DNA of 64,000 bases from Shinella zoogloeoides (GTDB lineage Bacteria > Pseudomonadota > Alphaproteobacteria > Rhizobiales > Rhizobiaceae). The position numbers were made by a program, and so were the translations under genes. The number at the start of each line of letters is the position of its first letter. Within the stretch, counting starts at the first letter, position 1. Shown piece after piece: positions 17,133 to 26,475 of this stretch. The stretch covers positions 62,001-126,000 of the forward strand of contig NZ_CP132311.1 of NCBI RefSeq assembly GCF_030733845.1. The letters are read 5' to 3'. The notes beneath the pieces were generated by a model, which saw only the letters and a list, made by a program, of their open reading frames with translations, made no database searches and was not told the DNA's origin.

Positions 17133-18167
17133 ATGAGATGGAAGCGTACGATCCAGTTGCTGGACGTTCATTGCGAAGGTGAAATCGGCAAGGTGGCGAT
17201 CGGCGGCGTGCCGAAGATTCCCGGCAACACGATCGCCGAACAGCTCAACCACATCAATACGGTCGATGACAGCCTGCGCCGCTTCCTTTGCCTCGAGCCG
17301 CGCGCGGCCGCGACGGGCTCGGTCAACCTCTTGGTGCCGGCCAAGCGCCCGGAAGCCGATGCCGGCTTCATCATCCTGCAGGCCGACCAGGCGCATGCCT
17401 CTTCCGGCTCCAACTCGATCTGCGTCACCACAGCGCTGCTCGAATCGGGCATCGTCGAGATGAAGGAGCCGGAAACCGTCGTCGTGCTCGACACGGCGGC
17501 CGGCCTCGTCAAGGCGACGGCGACCTGCCGCGACGGACGCTGCGAGAAGGTGAAGCTCACCATGGTGCCCTCCTTCGTCGAGGCGCTGGACGTGGAAATC
17601 GACACGCCGCACTGGGGCCGCGTGCGCTTCGACATCTCCTATGGCGGCATCTTCTATGCGCTGGTCGATGTCGACCAGATCGGCACGAAGATCGAGAAGG
17701 GCAATGCCCGTGCGCTCGTCGATGCCGGCATGGCGCTGAAGGACCTCATCAACAAGTCGATGAAGATCGTGCATCCGGAAATCCCGGAAATCAATGGCAT
17801 CGCCTATGTCATGTTCCGCGATCGCGATCCCGATGGCCTCGTGCGCACCGCTACCACCATGTGGCCGGGCCGCGTCGACCGCTCGCCCTGCGGCACCGGC
17901 AATTCCGCCAACCTCGCCACGCTGCATGCCCGCGGCCTTGCCAAGGTGGGCGATACGTTCCGTTCGCGTTCGATCATCGGCTCCGAATTCGAGGTGGGGC
18001 TCCAGGCCGAGACCATCGTTGCCGGCCGCAAGGCGATCATCCCCACCATCACCGGCCGCGGCTGGACCTTCGGCCTGCACCAGATCGCGCTCGACCCGAC
18101 CGATCCCCTGGCGAACGGTTTCGCCATGACGGACACCTGGGGTCCGCAGGCCGGCGAGATCGTCTGA
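17133..18167 (+). CDS. Proline racemase / hydroxyproline epimerase-family protein with Ser-Cys active site
   Basis: This 344-residue protein has the proline racemase fold with its two pseudo-symmetric halves. The second catalytic motif is intact (RSPCGTGNSANLATL, Cys near residue 253). In the first, the usual M-C-G-H-N reads S-S-G-S-N (near residues 91-95), so Ser replaces the first acid/base Cys and a second Ser replaces His. Cys-Cys members are proline racemases or 4-hydroxyproline 2-epimerases, and Cys-Thr members are trans-3-hydroxyproline dehydratases. A Ser-Cys pair leaves the reaction uncertain. No hydroxyproline catabolic genes adjoin it. Confidence 0.85.
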   Translation: MRWKRTIQLLDVHCEGEIGKVAIGGVPKIPGNTIAEQLNHINTVDDSLRRFLCLEPRAAATGSVNLLVPAKRPEADAGFIILQADQAHASSGSNSICVTTALLESGIVEMKEPETVVVLDTAAGLVKATATCRDGRCEKVKLTMVPSFVEALDVEIDTPHWGRVRFDISYGGIFYALVDVDQIGTKIEKGNARALVDAGMALKDLINKSMKIVHPEIPEINGIAYVMFRDRDPDGLVRTATTMWPGRVDRSPCGTGNSANLATLHARGLAKVGDTFRSRSIIGSEFEVGLQAETIVAGRKAIIPTITGRGWTFGLHQIALDPTDPLANGFAMTDTWGPQAGEIV

Positions 18168-18186
18168 TCCCGTCCGTGCCGGGAAT

Positions 18187-19221
18187 TCACCTCCCGGCGT
18201 AATGCTTCTCGATGGCGCCGAGGGTGATCGGATCGATCTCCGCGTTTTCGGCGTCGTCGATCAGGTCGCGCTCGGCGAGCACGCGCTTGATGGCAAGGCG
18301 CGCATCGGCGGTAAGCTGCTCCGGCTGGTCGCGCAGGATCACTTCGAGGTCGACGTCGCGCATCCGGAAGGCGGCGACGAGGCTGTTCACCGCCTGCTCC
18401 ACGTTCTTGACGATGCCGGTGCCACTCTGCTGCATCAGGCCGAGCTTAAGCTTGCCGTAGCTGTCGCCACGCTCGGCCGCCTTGCTGAAATAGCCGGCGG
18501 CGGCGGGAAGGTCCTGCGCGATGCCTTCGCCCGATTCCAGCATGAGGCCGAGATTGATCATGGCATCGACATTGCCGCCCTCGGCCGCAAGCCGGTAGAA
18601 GGCCGCCGCCCGCGCATTGTCCTCCGCGACAAGGCTGCCGTCGTCGAACAGCACGCCGAGATTGAAGGCGGCCGTCTCGTCGCCGCCTGCCGCCGCCTTG
18701 TCGAACCAGCGGGCGGCTTGCGCGCCGTCGATCTGCGTGCCGATGCCGTCGCGATAGGCGACGCCGAGATTGTAGGCGCCGAGCAGGTCGCCCAGTTCCG
18801 CCGCCTTCTTGTAGTGGTTGAATTCGCCGGCGGGGTCGCCGCGCTTGCCCAGCATGCCGCCATAGTTGACCATCGCCACCGTGTGGCCGAGGGCGGCGGC
18901 CTGCGCATAGAGCTTCATGGCTTCGAGGTCCTGGCCGGCGCGCTCCAGCGCACGGCCGAGCTGGAACGCCATGCGGGCGCCGCCATCGGCATTGTATGCC
19001 GCGCGGCAGGCCGAAAGCGCCGGGCCGATCTTGATGTCCTCCAGCGCCACCGGCGAAAAGCGCGTGTTGCGCGTCCGGTCGTAGCGGCTACCGGCGCTCG
19101 CGTCGCACTGGTACTGGATGGAAGGCGGGCTTGCGAACGCCCCGCCGGCGGCGCCGGAAAGAAGGACCGCGAAGAAAAGGGCGCGGCCAGCCGTCTTCAT
19201 GTTTGTGGATCGCGTGATCAT
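18187..19221 (-). CDS. Exported Sel1-like repeat protein
   Basis: This 344-residue protein has a signal peptide (GRALFFAVLLSGAAGGAFA) and at least five Sel1/TPR-like repeats between residues 80 and 270 (for example YNLGVAYRDGIG, FNLGVLFDDGS, INLGLMLESGEG). Sel1 repeats form scaffolds for protein-protein contacts, often in the envelope. The ATG at 19221 is chosen because GAAGGGAAACGG precedes it; the later Met at 19200 lacks a ribosome site. It is divergent from the FecR-domain gene and convergent with the racemase-family gene. Confidence 0.87.
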   Translation of the reverse strand: MITRSTNMKTAGRALFFAVLLSGAAGGAFASPPSIQYQCDASAGSRYDRTRNTRFSPVALEDIKIGPALSACRAAYNADGGARMAFQLGRALERAGQDLEAMKLYAQAAALGHTVAMVNYGGMLGKRGDPAGEFNHYKKAAELGDLLGAYNLGVAYRDGIGTQIDGAQAARWFDKAAAGGDETAAFNLGVLFDDGSLVAEDNARAAAFYRLAAEGGNVDAMINLGLMLESGEGIAQDLPAAAGYFSKAAERGDSYGKLKLGLMQQSGTGIVKNVEQAVNSLVAAFRMRDVDLEVILRDQPEQLTADARLAIKRVLAERDLIDDAENAEIDPITLGAIEKHYAGR

Positions 19222-19407
19222 TTCCGTTTCCCTTCGTTGGATGGCCACACCTTAGACAAGGGGAAAAAGCCGGCTGTTTCCGCGGGAACAGAGCGGGCAG
19301 GGCGACGGGCGCATAAGGGATGCATGAGGGGAGGGCGCATGCGATTGACGCGCCGGCCCCGATCGGTTCAATTCCTCCGGCGGGCGATCCCGCGCGAAAG
19401 GTGTACG

Positions 19408-20046
19408 ATGCAGACGTTCAACGCTCCCGGCCCGGTTTCCATCAGCCGCAGGCTCTTTCTTGCCGGCGGCGCGCTCGCGCTGACGGGGATCGGTATCCGC
19501 GCCACCCAGGCCAATTCGATCATCGGCAAGGCGGTCGAGATCACCGGCGACGTCACCCGCAAGCAGGCGGATCATCTGGAAGGGCTGAAGGCCGGCGCCA
19601 GCCTGATGGACCACGATTTCGTCGCGACCGGCAAGGAGAGCTTCGCCGAGCTTGCCCTCGGTGACGATACGAGCCTGCTCCTCGGCAGCGAGACGGAACT
19701 CCTCATCGACACCTTCATTGCCGGGCAGGGCGGAACGATCGAGCTCGGCACCGGCCAGATGGTCTTCGACCGGCCGGAGGGCCTTGCCAAGATCGACCTC
19801 ACCGTGCGCACCGCCTTCGGCATGATTGGCGTGCGCGGCACGAAATTCTTCGCCGGCCCCAGCCGCGGCGTCTTCGGTGTCTTCGTCGAGCATGGGCTTG
19901 TCGAGGTTACCGGCGGCGGCGTGACGCGGCAGGTCGGCCGCGGGCAGGGCGTCGATACCGCATCGCCCGGCGCGGCGCCCAGCGAGGTCGCGCAGTGGGG
20001 CGATGCCCGTATCCGCGAGGCCTATGCCCGCGTCGGCATCCGTTAA
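19408..20046 (+). CDS. FecR-domain protein with Tat-like signal
   Basis: This 212-residue protein begins with a twin-arginine-like signal (SRRLFLAGGALALTGIG). A FecR domain covers residues 40-165, with WT-like strands such as FAELALGDDTSLLLG and the terminal TAFGMIGVRGTKFF. FecR domains usually sense an envelope signal or bind polysaccharide or peptide; here no FecI sigma is adjacent. Instead it converges, with a four-base overlap, on a CHASE2 adenylate cyclase, and FecR and CHASE2-cyclase genes are often neighbours. ATG 19408 is weakly supported by AAAGGTG; the frame is open far upstream but in antisense to the Sel1 gene. Confidence 0.83.
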   Translation: MQTFNAPGPVSISRRLFLAGGALALTGIGIRATQANSIIGKAVEITGDVTRKQADHLEGLKAGASLMDHDFVATGKESFAELALGDDTSLLLGSETELLIDTFIAGQGGTIELGTGQMVFDRPEGLAKIDLTVRTAFGMIGVRGTKFFAGPSRGVFGVFVEHGLVEVTGGGVTRQVGRGQGVDTASPGAAPSEVAQWGDARIREAYARVGIR

Positions 20047-21887
20047 TCCAGGGTGAAAAGCTCCATCGTGCCGAAGCCGCGGATTTCGTGGCTGCCGATG
20101 GCGCGCAGCGTCCGGCTGGTTTGCCCGGCCGCGTGCGGGCCGATACAGATCTGGGTGCCCAGGAACTTGTTGGCATCCTGAAGCCGTGCCGCAAGGTTCA
20201 CCGCGTCGCCATGGGCCGTGTAGTCGAGCTTGCCGCCGGCACCCACCTCCCCGAGCACCGCCATGCCCGTCTCGACGCCGATGCGGGTGCGCCCGAATTC
20301 CTTCTCGAAGAAGGCGGGCCGCCGGCGCATCTCCTCGGTCAGCATGCGGATCTCGTCGGCGCAGGCGAGCGCCTTGTCCACATGGCGGTCGAGATCGTCG
20401 GGTGCGTTGAAGAGCGCATGCACGGCATCGCCCACCACCTTGTCCACCATGCCGCCATGGCGCGCGACAAGGGCGTTCACCTCGGAGAAGTAGATATCGA
20501 GCAGCTTGACGAGATCGTGCGGGCCGATCTTCTGGGCGAGCGCGGAAAACCCTTCGATGTCGGTGAAGAGCGCCGTTACCTGCCGCTCCTCGCCGGCGAC
20601 GCGGCCGAGGTCCGGATTGTCGATATAGCGCGAGACGACGGATTGCGGCAGGTATTGCGCAAAGCGCAGCCGCGCCGTGGCCTCGGCCCGCCGCACATGA
20701 CCATATTGCAGGAGGCCGGTGACGAGCGCCGCCGTCGCCACGATGAGCGAGACGCCGACCGCATCGGACAGCAGCGCCGTGCGGGCATAGAGCAGCACCG
20801 AGGCGCCGAAGACGAGGCCGACGAGACCGATGCCGGCCACCGCCGCGCCGAGCGGGCGCAGCCGCGCCGCCGCAAAGGCCGCCGCGGCCCCGGCGAGGAA
20901 GGCGAAGCCCGCCTCGAACGGCAGGAGACCGAGATCGCGCCTCGGGATGTGATCGGTCAGGATCGCGTTCGCCATGTCGGCATGGATCTGCACGGAGGGT
21001 TCGAGCGGCATGGAGGCGCTGGTGCGCAGGCCGCCGAGATTGGGCAGGCTGCTGCCGATCAGCACGACCTTGCCGGTGATCCTGTCGGCCGGCACTTGCC
21101 CCGCCACGACATCCGCCGCGGAGAAGGTGCGCGCGCCGATCGCCGCCGCGCTGCTCGCCACGAAGCGCAGGCTGCCGTCTTCATCGAGCTGCAGGATGCG
21201 CGAATCGTGGCGCAGCCATGTGGGCGTGCCGCCCAGCATGGGCGTACGAGCGCCGGCGGCCAGCCGTGCCGCCTCGACGCCGAGCGCCGGATAGGCGGCG
21301 TTGCCGATGATGGCATAGGCCTGAACACGGCGCACGACCGCATCCTCGTCGCCGACGAGGAAGGCAGCGGCGGCGGCGGCGGACTTGTCCTGCAGGAAGG
21401 CGCAGGAGCTTTCCGTGCCCTCGATGAACCAGAGGTCCGGCACGGTGACCGGCCGCTGCAGGGCGAGCTTGGGCACTGGATGCGGAGCGCCGTCCAGCGT
21501 CTCGCCGATCAGGAAGCCGAGAATGGTCGGCACCTTGCCGATTGCGGCGGCAAGCGCGGCATTGGCCGGTTCTTCCGGCGCGCAATCGGTACTGAAGATG
21601 AAGTCGAAGGCGACGGCCGCCGGCTTGGCGGCTGCGAGCCGCTCGATCAGCTGTGCCGTCTGCGCGCGCGTCCATTCCTTGTTCTCGGCGCTCTGGAAGG
21701 CCTTGCGGTCGATGTCGACGACGACGATCCGGTCGCTTGTGGCTGCCGGAACCGCCTGCGTCAGGGCGTCGAAATAATATTCGCGCTGCTGCTCCAGCGC
21801 GCCCTCGCCAAGCACGAAGAGCGCCAGCGCCCCCGCAAGGCTCGCGACGAGGCCGGCGGCAAGGGGCCTGTATCTCTTGGCGATCAA
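20043..21887 (-). CDS. CHASE2-domain class III adenylate/guanylate cyclase
   Basis: This 614-residue membrane cyclase has an N-terminal helix, an extracytoplasmic CHASE2 sensor (about residues 35-310), two to three helices (about 320-400), and a class III nucleotide cyclase domain. Metal-binding Asp residues lie in FTDIEGFS and GDAVHALF, and the C-terminal strand is DYTAHGDAVNLAARL. It would make cAMP or cGMP in response to an external signal. The only workable start is TTG at 21887, since the upstream Crp-like gene's in-frame TAG is close. The 12-bp gap to that gene indicates one operon and coupled translation. Confidence 0.9.
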   Translation of the reverse strand: MIAKRYRPLAAGLVASLAGALALFVLGEGALEQQREYYFDALTQAVPAATSDRIVVVDIDRKAFQSAENKEWTRAQTAQLIERLAAAKPAAVAFDFIFSTDCAPEEPANAALAAAIGKVPTILGFLIGETLDGAPHPVPKLALQRPVTVPDLWFIEGTESSCAFLQDKSAAAAAAFLVGDEDAVVRRVQAYAIIGNAAYPALGVEAARLAAGARTPMLGGTPTWLRHDSRILQLDEDGSLRFVASSAAAIGARTFSAADVVAGQVPADRITGKVVLIGSSLPNLGGLRTSASMPLEPSVQIHADMANAILTDHIPRRDLGLLPFEAGFAFLAGAAAAFAAARLRPLGAAVAGIGLVGLVFGASVLLYARTALLSDAVGVSLIVATAALVTGLLQYGHVRRAEATARLRFAQYLPQSVVSRYIDNPDLGRVAGEERQVTALFTDIEGFSALAQKIGPHDLVKLLDIYFSEVNALVARHGGMVDKVVGDAVHALFNAPDDLDRHVDKALACADEIRMLTEEMRRRPAFFEKEFGRTRIGVETGMAVLGEVGAGGKLDYTAHGDAVNLAARLQDANKFLGTQICIGPHAAGQTSRTLRAIGSHEIRGFGTMELFTLD

Positions 21888-21899
21888 GGCGGAAATGCT

Positions 21900-22604
21900 C
21901 TAGTCGTCATCGGGTTCGGCAATCGTGTAGAGCCGGCCGATATGGCAGTGGATGATGCCATCGCTGCGGCGGATGGCGCCGGCCTCCTCCAGCGCCAGGA
22001 TCGACCGGTTGATCTTCGGCCGGCTCGCGCCGAGGATGCCGGCGATCTCGGTCTGGCTCAGCGAAAGCTGGAGATTGGCGCTGTCAGGCAGTTCCTCGCC
22101 ATGGATGGTGCGCAGCGTCGCCAGGAAGAAGCGGGCGACGCGGGCGTCGAGATCGTAGAGCGCGATGGTCTCGAGCTGTTCGGTCGTCTCACGCAGCTTG
22201 GTGCAGAGATAGTGGATGATCGCCTGCGCGGCCGTAGGGTGGCGGGTGATGAGATCGAGGAAATCGCGCTTGGAGATGACGTAGCCTTCTGTCGCCACGG
22301 CGGCGGTGGCGTCGGCCGAGCGCGGCTGGCCGTCGAGGATCGCCATCTCGCCGAGCACCGAACCGGGTTCGAGCTGGCGCAGCGACAGTTCCTTGCCCTG
22401 CGGCGTGATGAGGGAAAGCTTGATGCGGCCGGAGACGAGCACGATGAGATAGGTGCCTTCGTCGCCACGCTGGAAGATCACGGTGCCGGCCGGCCATTTG
22501 CGAAAGGTCGCGATATCGGCGATCTCACCGATCGTTTCCTTGCTGAACCCCTCGAAAATCGGAAAAGAACGCCAGAACGCGGCACTCTTGTTGATCTCGT
22601 TCAT
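21900..22604 (-). CDS. Crp/Fnr-family transcriptional regulator
   Basis: This 234-residue protein has a cyclic-nucleotide-binding domain (residues 12-130, with GSVLGEMAILDGQPRSADA close to the phosphate-binding cassette of CRP). A winged helix-turn-helix follows (LSQTEIAGILGASRPKINRS). The GEMAxLDGxxRSAxA-type cassette supports true cyclic-nucleotide binding. It is the first gene of an operon with the CHASE2 cyclase, so it probably senses that enzyme's product. ATG 22604 begins MNEINKSAAF; the long upstream extension is Arg/His-rich and rejected. Confidence 0.92.
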   Translation of the reverse strand: MNEINKSAAFWRSFPIFEGFSKETIGEIADIATFRKWPAGTVIFQRGDEGTYLIVLVSGRIKLSLITPQGKELSLRQLEPGSVLGEMAILDGQPRSADATAAVATEGYVISKRDFLDLITRHPTAAQAIIHYLCTKLRETTEQLETIALYDLDARVARFFLATLRTIHGEELPDSANLQLSLSQTEIAGILGASRPKINRSILALEEAGAIRRSDGIIHCHIGRLYTIAEPDDD

Positions 22605-22693
22605 ATCCGGTTTCCCCCGGCCGCCGCTACAAGGGGCCGCTCGCGGGAAATCTTCGCCCAGCCGCCGGGCGCTTGCAACAGAAAAGAACGGAT

Positions 22694-22882
22694 CTATCGG
22701 CAGATGCGCACGCGCTTGCTGACCGTCCGGCCGTAGGCATCGGCGGTGCGGATGCGCTTGGTGATGCAGTTCTGCTGGTAATGGCCATAGTAGCCTTCGC
22801 CGTAGGAGGTGCCCGCATGGCCGGTGGAGGTGAAAACGAGGGAGGCGGCGGCAAGGGCAAGGGCGATCAGGGTGTGGCGCAT
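22694..22882 (-). CDS. Small exported hypothetical protein
   Basis: This 62-residue precursor has a signal peptide (TLIALALAAASLVFTSTGHA) and a mature part of about 38 residues rich in Tyr, Gly and Arg, with two Cys residues that could form a disulfide. GGAG lies five bases before the ATG at 22882. It is upstream of, and on the same strand as, the Crp-like gene with an 89-bp gap. Function unknown. Confidence 0.7.
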   Translation of the reverse strand: MRHTLIALALAAASLVFTSTGHAGTSYGEGYYGHYQQNCITKRIRTADAYGRTVSKRVRICR

Positions 22883-23071
22883 GATATCTCCGGCAGGAAG
22901 GCAGGTGGGATGGGCCCTTGTTGCACGGCCGGCCGCACCGGTCTGTTCCACCGGGAACAGGTGGTCGTTCACAAAAAGAGAACGATCTGTCGTCCAATTG
23001 CCCGTCTAGCTTGACGCTGGAAAGCTGATATCTGTCTGCCAACGCAACGATTGAAGCCTCAGGAGCTTTCC

Positions 23072-23500
23072 ATGCAGCAGAACGCCGTCGTCCTCGTCGG
23101 ACGCATCCTCCTCGCCCTCATGTTCATCACATCGGGTTATCCCAAGCTGATCGATCCGTCGGGCACCGCCGGCATGATCGCCGGTGCGGGCCTCCCGGCC
23201 GCCACCGCGCTCGCCTACCTCGCCGGCATCTTCGAGCTCGTCGCCGGTCTTTTCATCCTCGTCGGCTTCCAGACGCGCATCGCCGCCTATCTGCTCGCCG
23301 CCTTCAGCGTGTTCACGGCTCTTGTGTTCCATAGCGGTTCGATCAACATTCCGGATTTCCCGGAAGGCGCCAACGGCCTTCTTACGGTCTTCAACGGCCT
23401 GATGATGTGGAAGAACATCACGATCGCCGGTGGCTTCCTCGTCCTCGCCGCCTTCGGCCCGGGCTCCCTCTCGCTCGACGCCCGCCGCGGCGCCGCCTGA
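23072..23500 (+). CDS. DoxX-family membrane protein
   Basis: This 142-residue inner-membrane protein has four hydrophobic helices and DoxX family features: [17 protein letters not shown] at the N-terminus and a central [18 protein letters not shown]. DoxX proteins are linked to redox or thiol stress in some bacteria, but the specific role is not known. ATG 23072 follows AGGAG at good spacing; the longer frame is not needed. A terminator follows the stop. Confidence 0.88.
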   Translation: MQQNAVVLVGRILLALMFITSGYPKLIDPSGTAGMIAGAGLPAATALAYLAGIFELVAGLFILVGFQTRIAAYLLAAFSVFTALVFHSGSINIPDFPEGANGLLTVFNGLMMWKNITIAGGFLVLAAFGPGSLSLDARRGAA

Positions 23501-23526
23501 ACGACAGCGCGACCGCGATATCAAGG

Positions 23527-23555
23527 AACCCTTCCCGGCCTCCGGGGAGGGTTTT
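23527..23555 (+). terminator. Terminator of the DoxX gene
   Basis: AACCCTTCCCGG pairs with CCGGGGAGGGTT around a short CCT loop, apart from a slight internal mismatch, and is followed by TTTTT before pyrE. Confidence 0.75.
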
Positions 23556-23648
23556 TCGCCATCTGGCCCTTGGAAAACCCCGCAGCCGCTGGAAAGCCGC
23601 GGCTCTTGCTGCTATGCGCACCGGCAGACAGACATGTGGGAGATGCCG

Positions 23649-24347
23649 ATGTTTTCCAATTCCTTTCCGGACAAAGACGTGATGGCGGAGCTGATGGCCC
23701 GCATGCTGTGGGAGATCAAGGCGGTGCATTTCCGTCCGGAGGAGCCCTACAAGCTCGCCTCCGGCATGGCTTCCCCGGTCTACATGGACTGCCGCAAGCT
23801 GCTCTCCTATCCGCGCATCCGCTCGGCGATCATGGATTTCGCCGCCGCGACCATCACCCGCAATGCCGGCTTCGAGCGCTTCGATGTGATTGCTGGCGGG
23901 GAGACGGCCGGCATTCCCTTCGCGGCGCTGCTCGCCGACCGCCTCGGCCTGCCGATGATCTATGTGCGCAAGAAGCCGAAGGGCCATGGCCGCAACGCGC
24001 AGATCGAGGGCGTGATGGCGGAAGGCGCCCGCGTGCTGGTCATCGAGGATCTCGTGACGGTCGGCGGCTCCATGTTCACCTTCATCGACGCCATCCGCGC
24101 GGCCGGCGGTATCGTCGATCACGGCATGTCGCTGTTCTACTACGGCATCTTCAAGGAAGCCGAAGCCCGTTACGCCAATGGCGGCGTCAAGCTGCACCAC
24201 GTCGCCACCTGGCGCGACGTGCTCGCCGTCGCGCGGGCGGAAAAGCTCTTCGACGATGCGACGCTCGCCTCCGTCGAAGCCTTCTTCGACGCGCCGCTCG
24301 TCTGGTCGGCGAACCATGGCGGCGTTTCGGAACTGCCGACGTCGTAA
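23649..24347 (+). CDS. pyrE: Orotate phosphoribosyltransferase
   Basis: PyrE converts orotate and PRPP to OMP in pyrimidine synthesis. This 232-residue protein has the PRPP-binding motif [13 protein letters not shown] (near residue 128), the catalytic loop [14 protein letters not shown] and the N-terminal [13 protein letters not shown]. The ATG at 23649 ([12 protein letters not shown]) matches rhizobial PyrE and has GGGAG upstream. A conserved PfkB kinase gene follows at 63 bp. Confidence 0.96.
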   Translation: MFSNSFPDKDVMAELMARMLWEIKAVHFRPEEPYKLASGMASPVYMDCRKLLSYPRIRSAIMDFAAATITRNAGFERFDVIAGGETAGIPFAALLADRLGLPMIYVRKKPKGHGRNAQIEGVMAEGARVLVIEDLVTVGGSMFTFIDAIRAAGGIVDHGMSLFYYGIFKEAEARYANGGVKLHHVATWRDVLAVARAEKLFDDATLASVEAFFDAPLVWSANHGGVSELPTS

Positions 24348-24410
24348 ATGGGGCTGGCGCTTTCCGCTGCGATCGTTTAAATCGATTGAAAATCGCTTGG
24401 AGGACTCTGG

Positions 24411-25340
24411 ATGATCCTGTGTTGTGGTGAAGCGCTGATCGACATGCTGCCGCGGATGACGACGCTCGGCGAGGATGCCTATGCGCCCTATGCCGGCGGG
24501 GCGATCTTCAACACGGCGATCGCGCTCGGCCGTCTCGGCGTGCCGACGGGCTTCTTCACCGGCCTTTCCGACGACATGATGGGCGACATCCTGCGCAAGA
24601 CGCTCGCCGAGAGCGGCGTCGACTACAGCTATTGCGCAACCCTCTCGCGTCCCACCACCGTCGCCTTCGTCAAGCTGGTCCATGGCCATGCGACCTATGC
24701 CTTCTACGACGAGGGCACGGCCGGCCGCATGATCACCGAGGCCGAGCTTCCGGTGCTGGGCGGGGATTGCGAAGCCCTGCATTTCGGCGCGATCAGCCTC
24801 ATTCCCGAACCCTGCGGCTCCACCTACGAGGCGCTCCTGGCGCGCGAGCACGACAAGCGCGTCATATCGCTCGACCCGAACATTCGTCCCGGCTTCATCA
24901 AGGACAAGGACGCCCATATGGCCCGCATCCGCCGCATGGCGGCGATGGCCGATATCGTGAAATTCTCCGACGAGGACCTTGCCTGGTTCGGCCTGGAGGG
25001 CGACGAGGATGCGCTGGCGCGCTACTGGCTGCACCATGGCGCCAAGCTCGTCGTCGTCACGCGCGGCGCCGAAGGCGCGGTCGGCTATACGGCGGGCCAC
25101 AAGGTCGTGGTGCCGAGCGAGCGGGTGAGCGTGGTCGATACGGTCGGTGCCGGCGATACGTTCGATGCGGGCGTGCTCGCCTCGCTGAAGATGCAGAACC
25201 TGCTGACCAAGGAGCAGATCGGCAGGCTGAGCGAGGAGCAGATCGCCAAGGTTCTGGCACTCGGCGCCAAGGCCGCCGCCGTCACGGTCTCCCGCGCGGG
25301 CGCGAACCCGCCCTGGGCGAAGGAAATCGGCCTCGCCTGA
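24411..25340 (+). CDS. PfkB-family carbohydrate kinase (fructokinase-like)
   Basis: This 309-residue ribokinase-fold kinase has the N-terminal substrate glycines (YAGGAIFNTAIALGRLG) and the C-terminal signature with the catalytic Asp (DTVGAGDTFDAGVL). Resemblance to rhizobial fructokinases suggests phosphorylation of fructose or a similar sugar, which would fit pgi two genes on. TTGGAGG lies upstream of ATG 24411. Confidence 0.9.
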   Translation: MILCCGEALIDMLPRMTTLGEDAYAPYAGGAIFNTAIALGRLGVPTGFFTGLSDDMMGDILRKTLAESGVDYSYCATLSRPTTVAFVKLVHGHATYAFYDEGTAGRMITEAELPVLGGDCEALHFGAISLIPEPCGSTYEALLAREHDKRVISLDPNIRPGFIKDKDAHMARIRRMAAMADIVKFSDEDLAWFGLEGDEDALARYWLHHGAKLVVVTRGAEGAVGYTAGHKVVVPSERVSVVDTVGAGDTFDAGVLASLKMQNLLTKEQIGRLSEEQIAKVLALGAKAAAVTVSRAGANPPWAKEIGLA

Positions 25341-25373
25341 TCCGGGCCACCTTCATTCGCCTGTCATCGCGGC

Positions 25374-26474
25374 ATGGTCAAAGGGGCCATGCTCGATCAC
25401 CCCGCCCCCGATTCGCTCGTCCCCGACCGGCCGGATGGCCGGGCGCCCACCGTTCTCGTCGTCACGGATGCGTGGCGGCCGCAATTGAACGGCGTCGTGC
25501 ACACGCTGGAGGAACTTGCCCGCTCCATGGCGGAGGAGGGCGTCGACATCGTCTTCCTGACGCCGGAAAAGTTCGCGACGATCCCGCTGCCATCCTATCC
25601 GGAAATCCGCCTCGCCCTCACGTCGAGCCGCCAGGTGTTGGCCGAGATCGAGGCGGTCGCGCCGGACTATATCCACATCTCGACGGAAGGCCCGCTTGGC
25701 ATGGCGGCGCGGCGCGCCTGCCTGCAACGCCGGCTGCCGTTCACCACGGCCTATCACACGCGTTTTCCCGAATTCATCAGCGCGCGCCTGCCCATTCCGG
25801 AAAGCTGGAGCTACTGGTGGCTGCGGCGCTTCCACAATTCCGGCGAGGGCATGATGGTGGCGACCAAGTCGCTCGGCGCGGAAATGGCGGCGCGCGGCTT
25901 CGTGCGCATCAAGCGCTGGTCGCGCGGGGTCGATACCAAGCTGTTCGACCCGGCTCGGCGCCGCGATCTCGGCCTGCCGCGGCCGGTCTTCCTCAATGTC
26001 GGGCGTGTGGCGGTGGAGAAGAACCTGCCCGCCTTCCTCGGCCTCGATCTGCCCGGAAGCAAGGTCGTCGTCGGCGACGGGCCGGATCTTGCCGCCCTGC
26101 GCCAGCGCTATCCCGACGTGCACTTCCTCGGCCGCAAGACCGGCGAGGACCTGGCCTCGATCTACGCCTCGGCCGACGTCTTCGTCTTCCCGAGCCGCAC
26201 CGATACGTTCGGCAATGTCATGCTGGAAGCGCTGGCGAGCGGCGTTCCCGTCGCCGCCTTCCCGGTGACGGCGCCGCGCGATGTGCTGGGGGAGGGCGGG
26301 GCGCTGTCGGAAGACCTGCGGCAGGCGGCCCTAGCCGCGCTCGAAATTCCCCGGGATGTCGCCCGGGGCCGCGCCATGGCCTATAGCTGGCGTGCCTGCG
26401 CCCGCGAATTCCTCGGCAACCTTGCGCGCGTGCCGCGCGGTGCGTTCGCGGCACGCCGTCTCAGCCTGCGCTGA
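25374..26474 (+). CDS. GT4-type glycosyltransferase
   Basis: This 366-residue GT-B fold protein has an N-terminal acceptor domain (VVTDAWRPQLNGVVHTLEEL) and a C-terminal nucleotide-sugar domain with NVGRVAVEKNLP, VVGDGPDL and the E-x7-E element in SRTDTFGNVMLEALASGVP. It resembles alpha-mannosyl or glucosyltransferases that decorate lipids or glycans; donor and acceptor cannot be assigned. The ATG at 25374 or 25389 could start it. It converges on pgi with a one-base gap. Confidence 0.88.
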   Translation: MVKGAMLDHPAPDSLVPDRPDGRAPTVLVVTDAWRPQLNGVVHTLEELARSMAEEGVDIVFLTPEKFATIPLPSYPEIRLALTSSRQVLAEIEAVAPDYIHISTEGPLGMAARRACLQRRLPFTTAYHTRFPEFISARLPIPESWSYWWLRRFHNSGEGMMVATKSLGAEMAARGFVRIKRWSRGVDTKLFDPARRRDLGLPRPVFLNVGRVAVEKNLPAFLGLDLPGSKVVVGDGPDLAALRQRYPDVHFLGRKTGEDLASIYASADVFVFPSRTDTFGNVMLEALASGVPVAAFPVTAPRDVLGEGGALSEDLRQAALAALEIPRDVARGRAMAYSWRACAREFLGNLARVPRGAFAARRLSLR

Positions 26475-26475
26475 G

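Noticed and set aside
18202..19407. N-terminal extension of the FecR-domain gene
   Set aside because: The frame is open but antisense to the Sel1-repeat gene; the real start with a signal peptide is at 19408.
19995..22736. 913-codon plus-strand ORF
   Set aside because: It lies opposite the CHASE2 cyclase and Crp-like genes and has low-complexity Arg/Ala/Asp composition with no motif.
23418..25100. 560-codon minus-strand ORF
   Set aside because: It is opposite pyrE and the PfkB kinase and shows no protein-like sequence.
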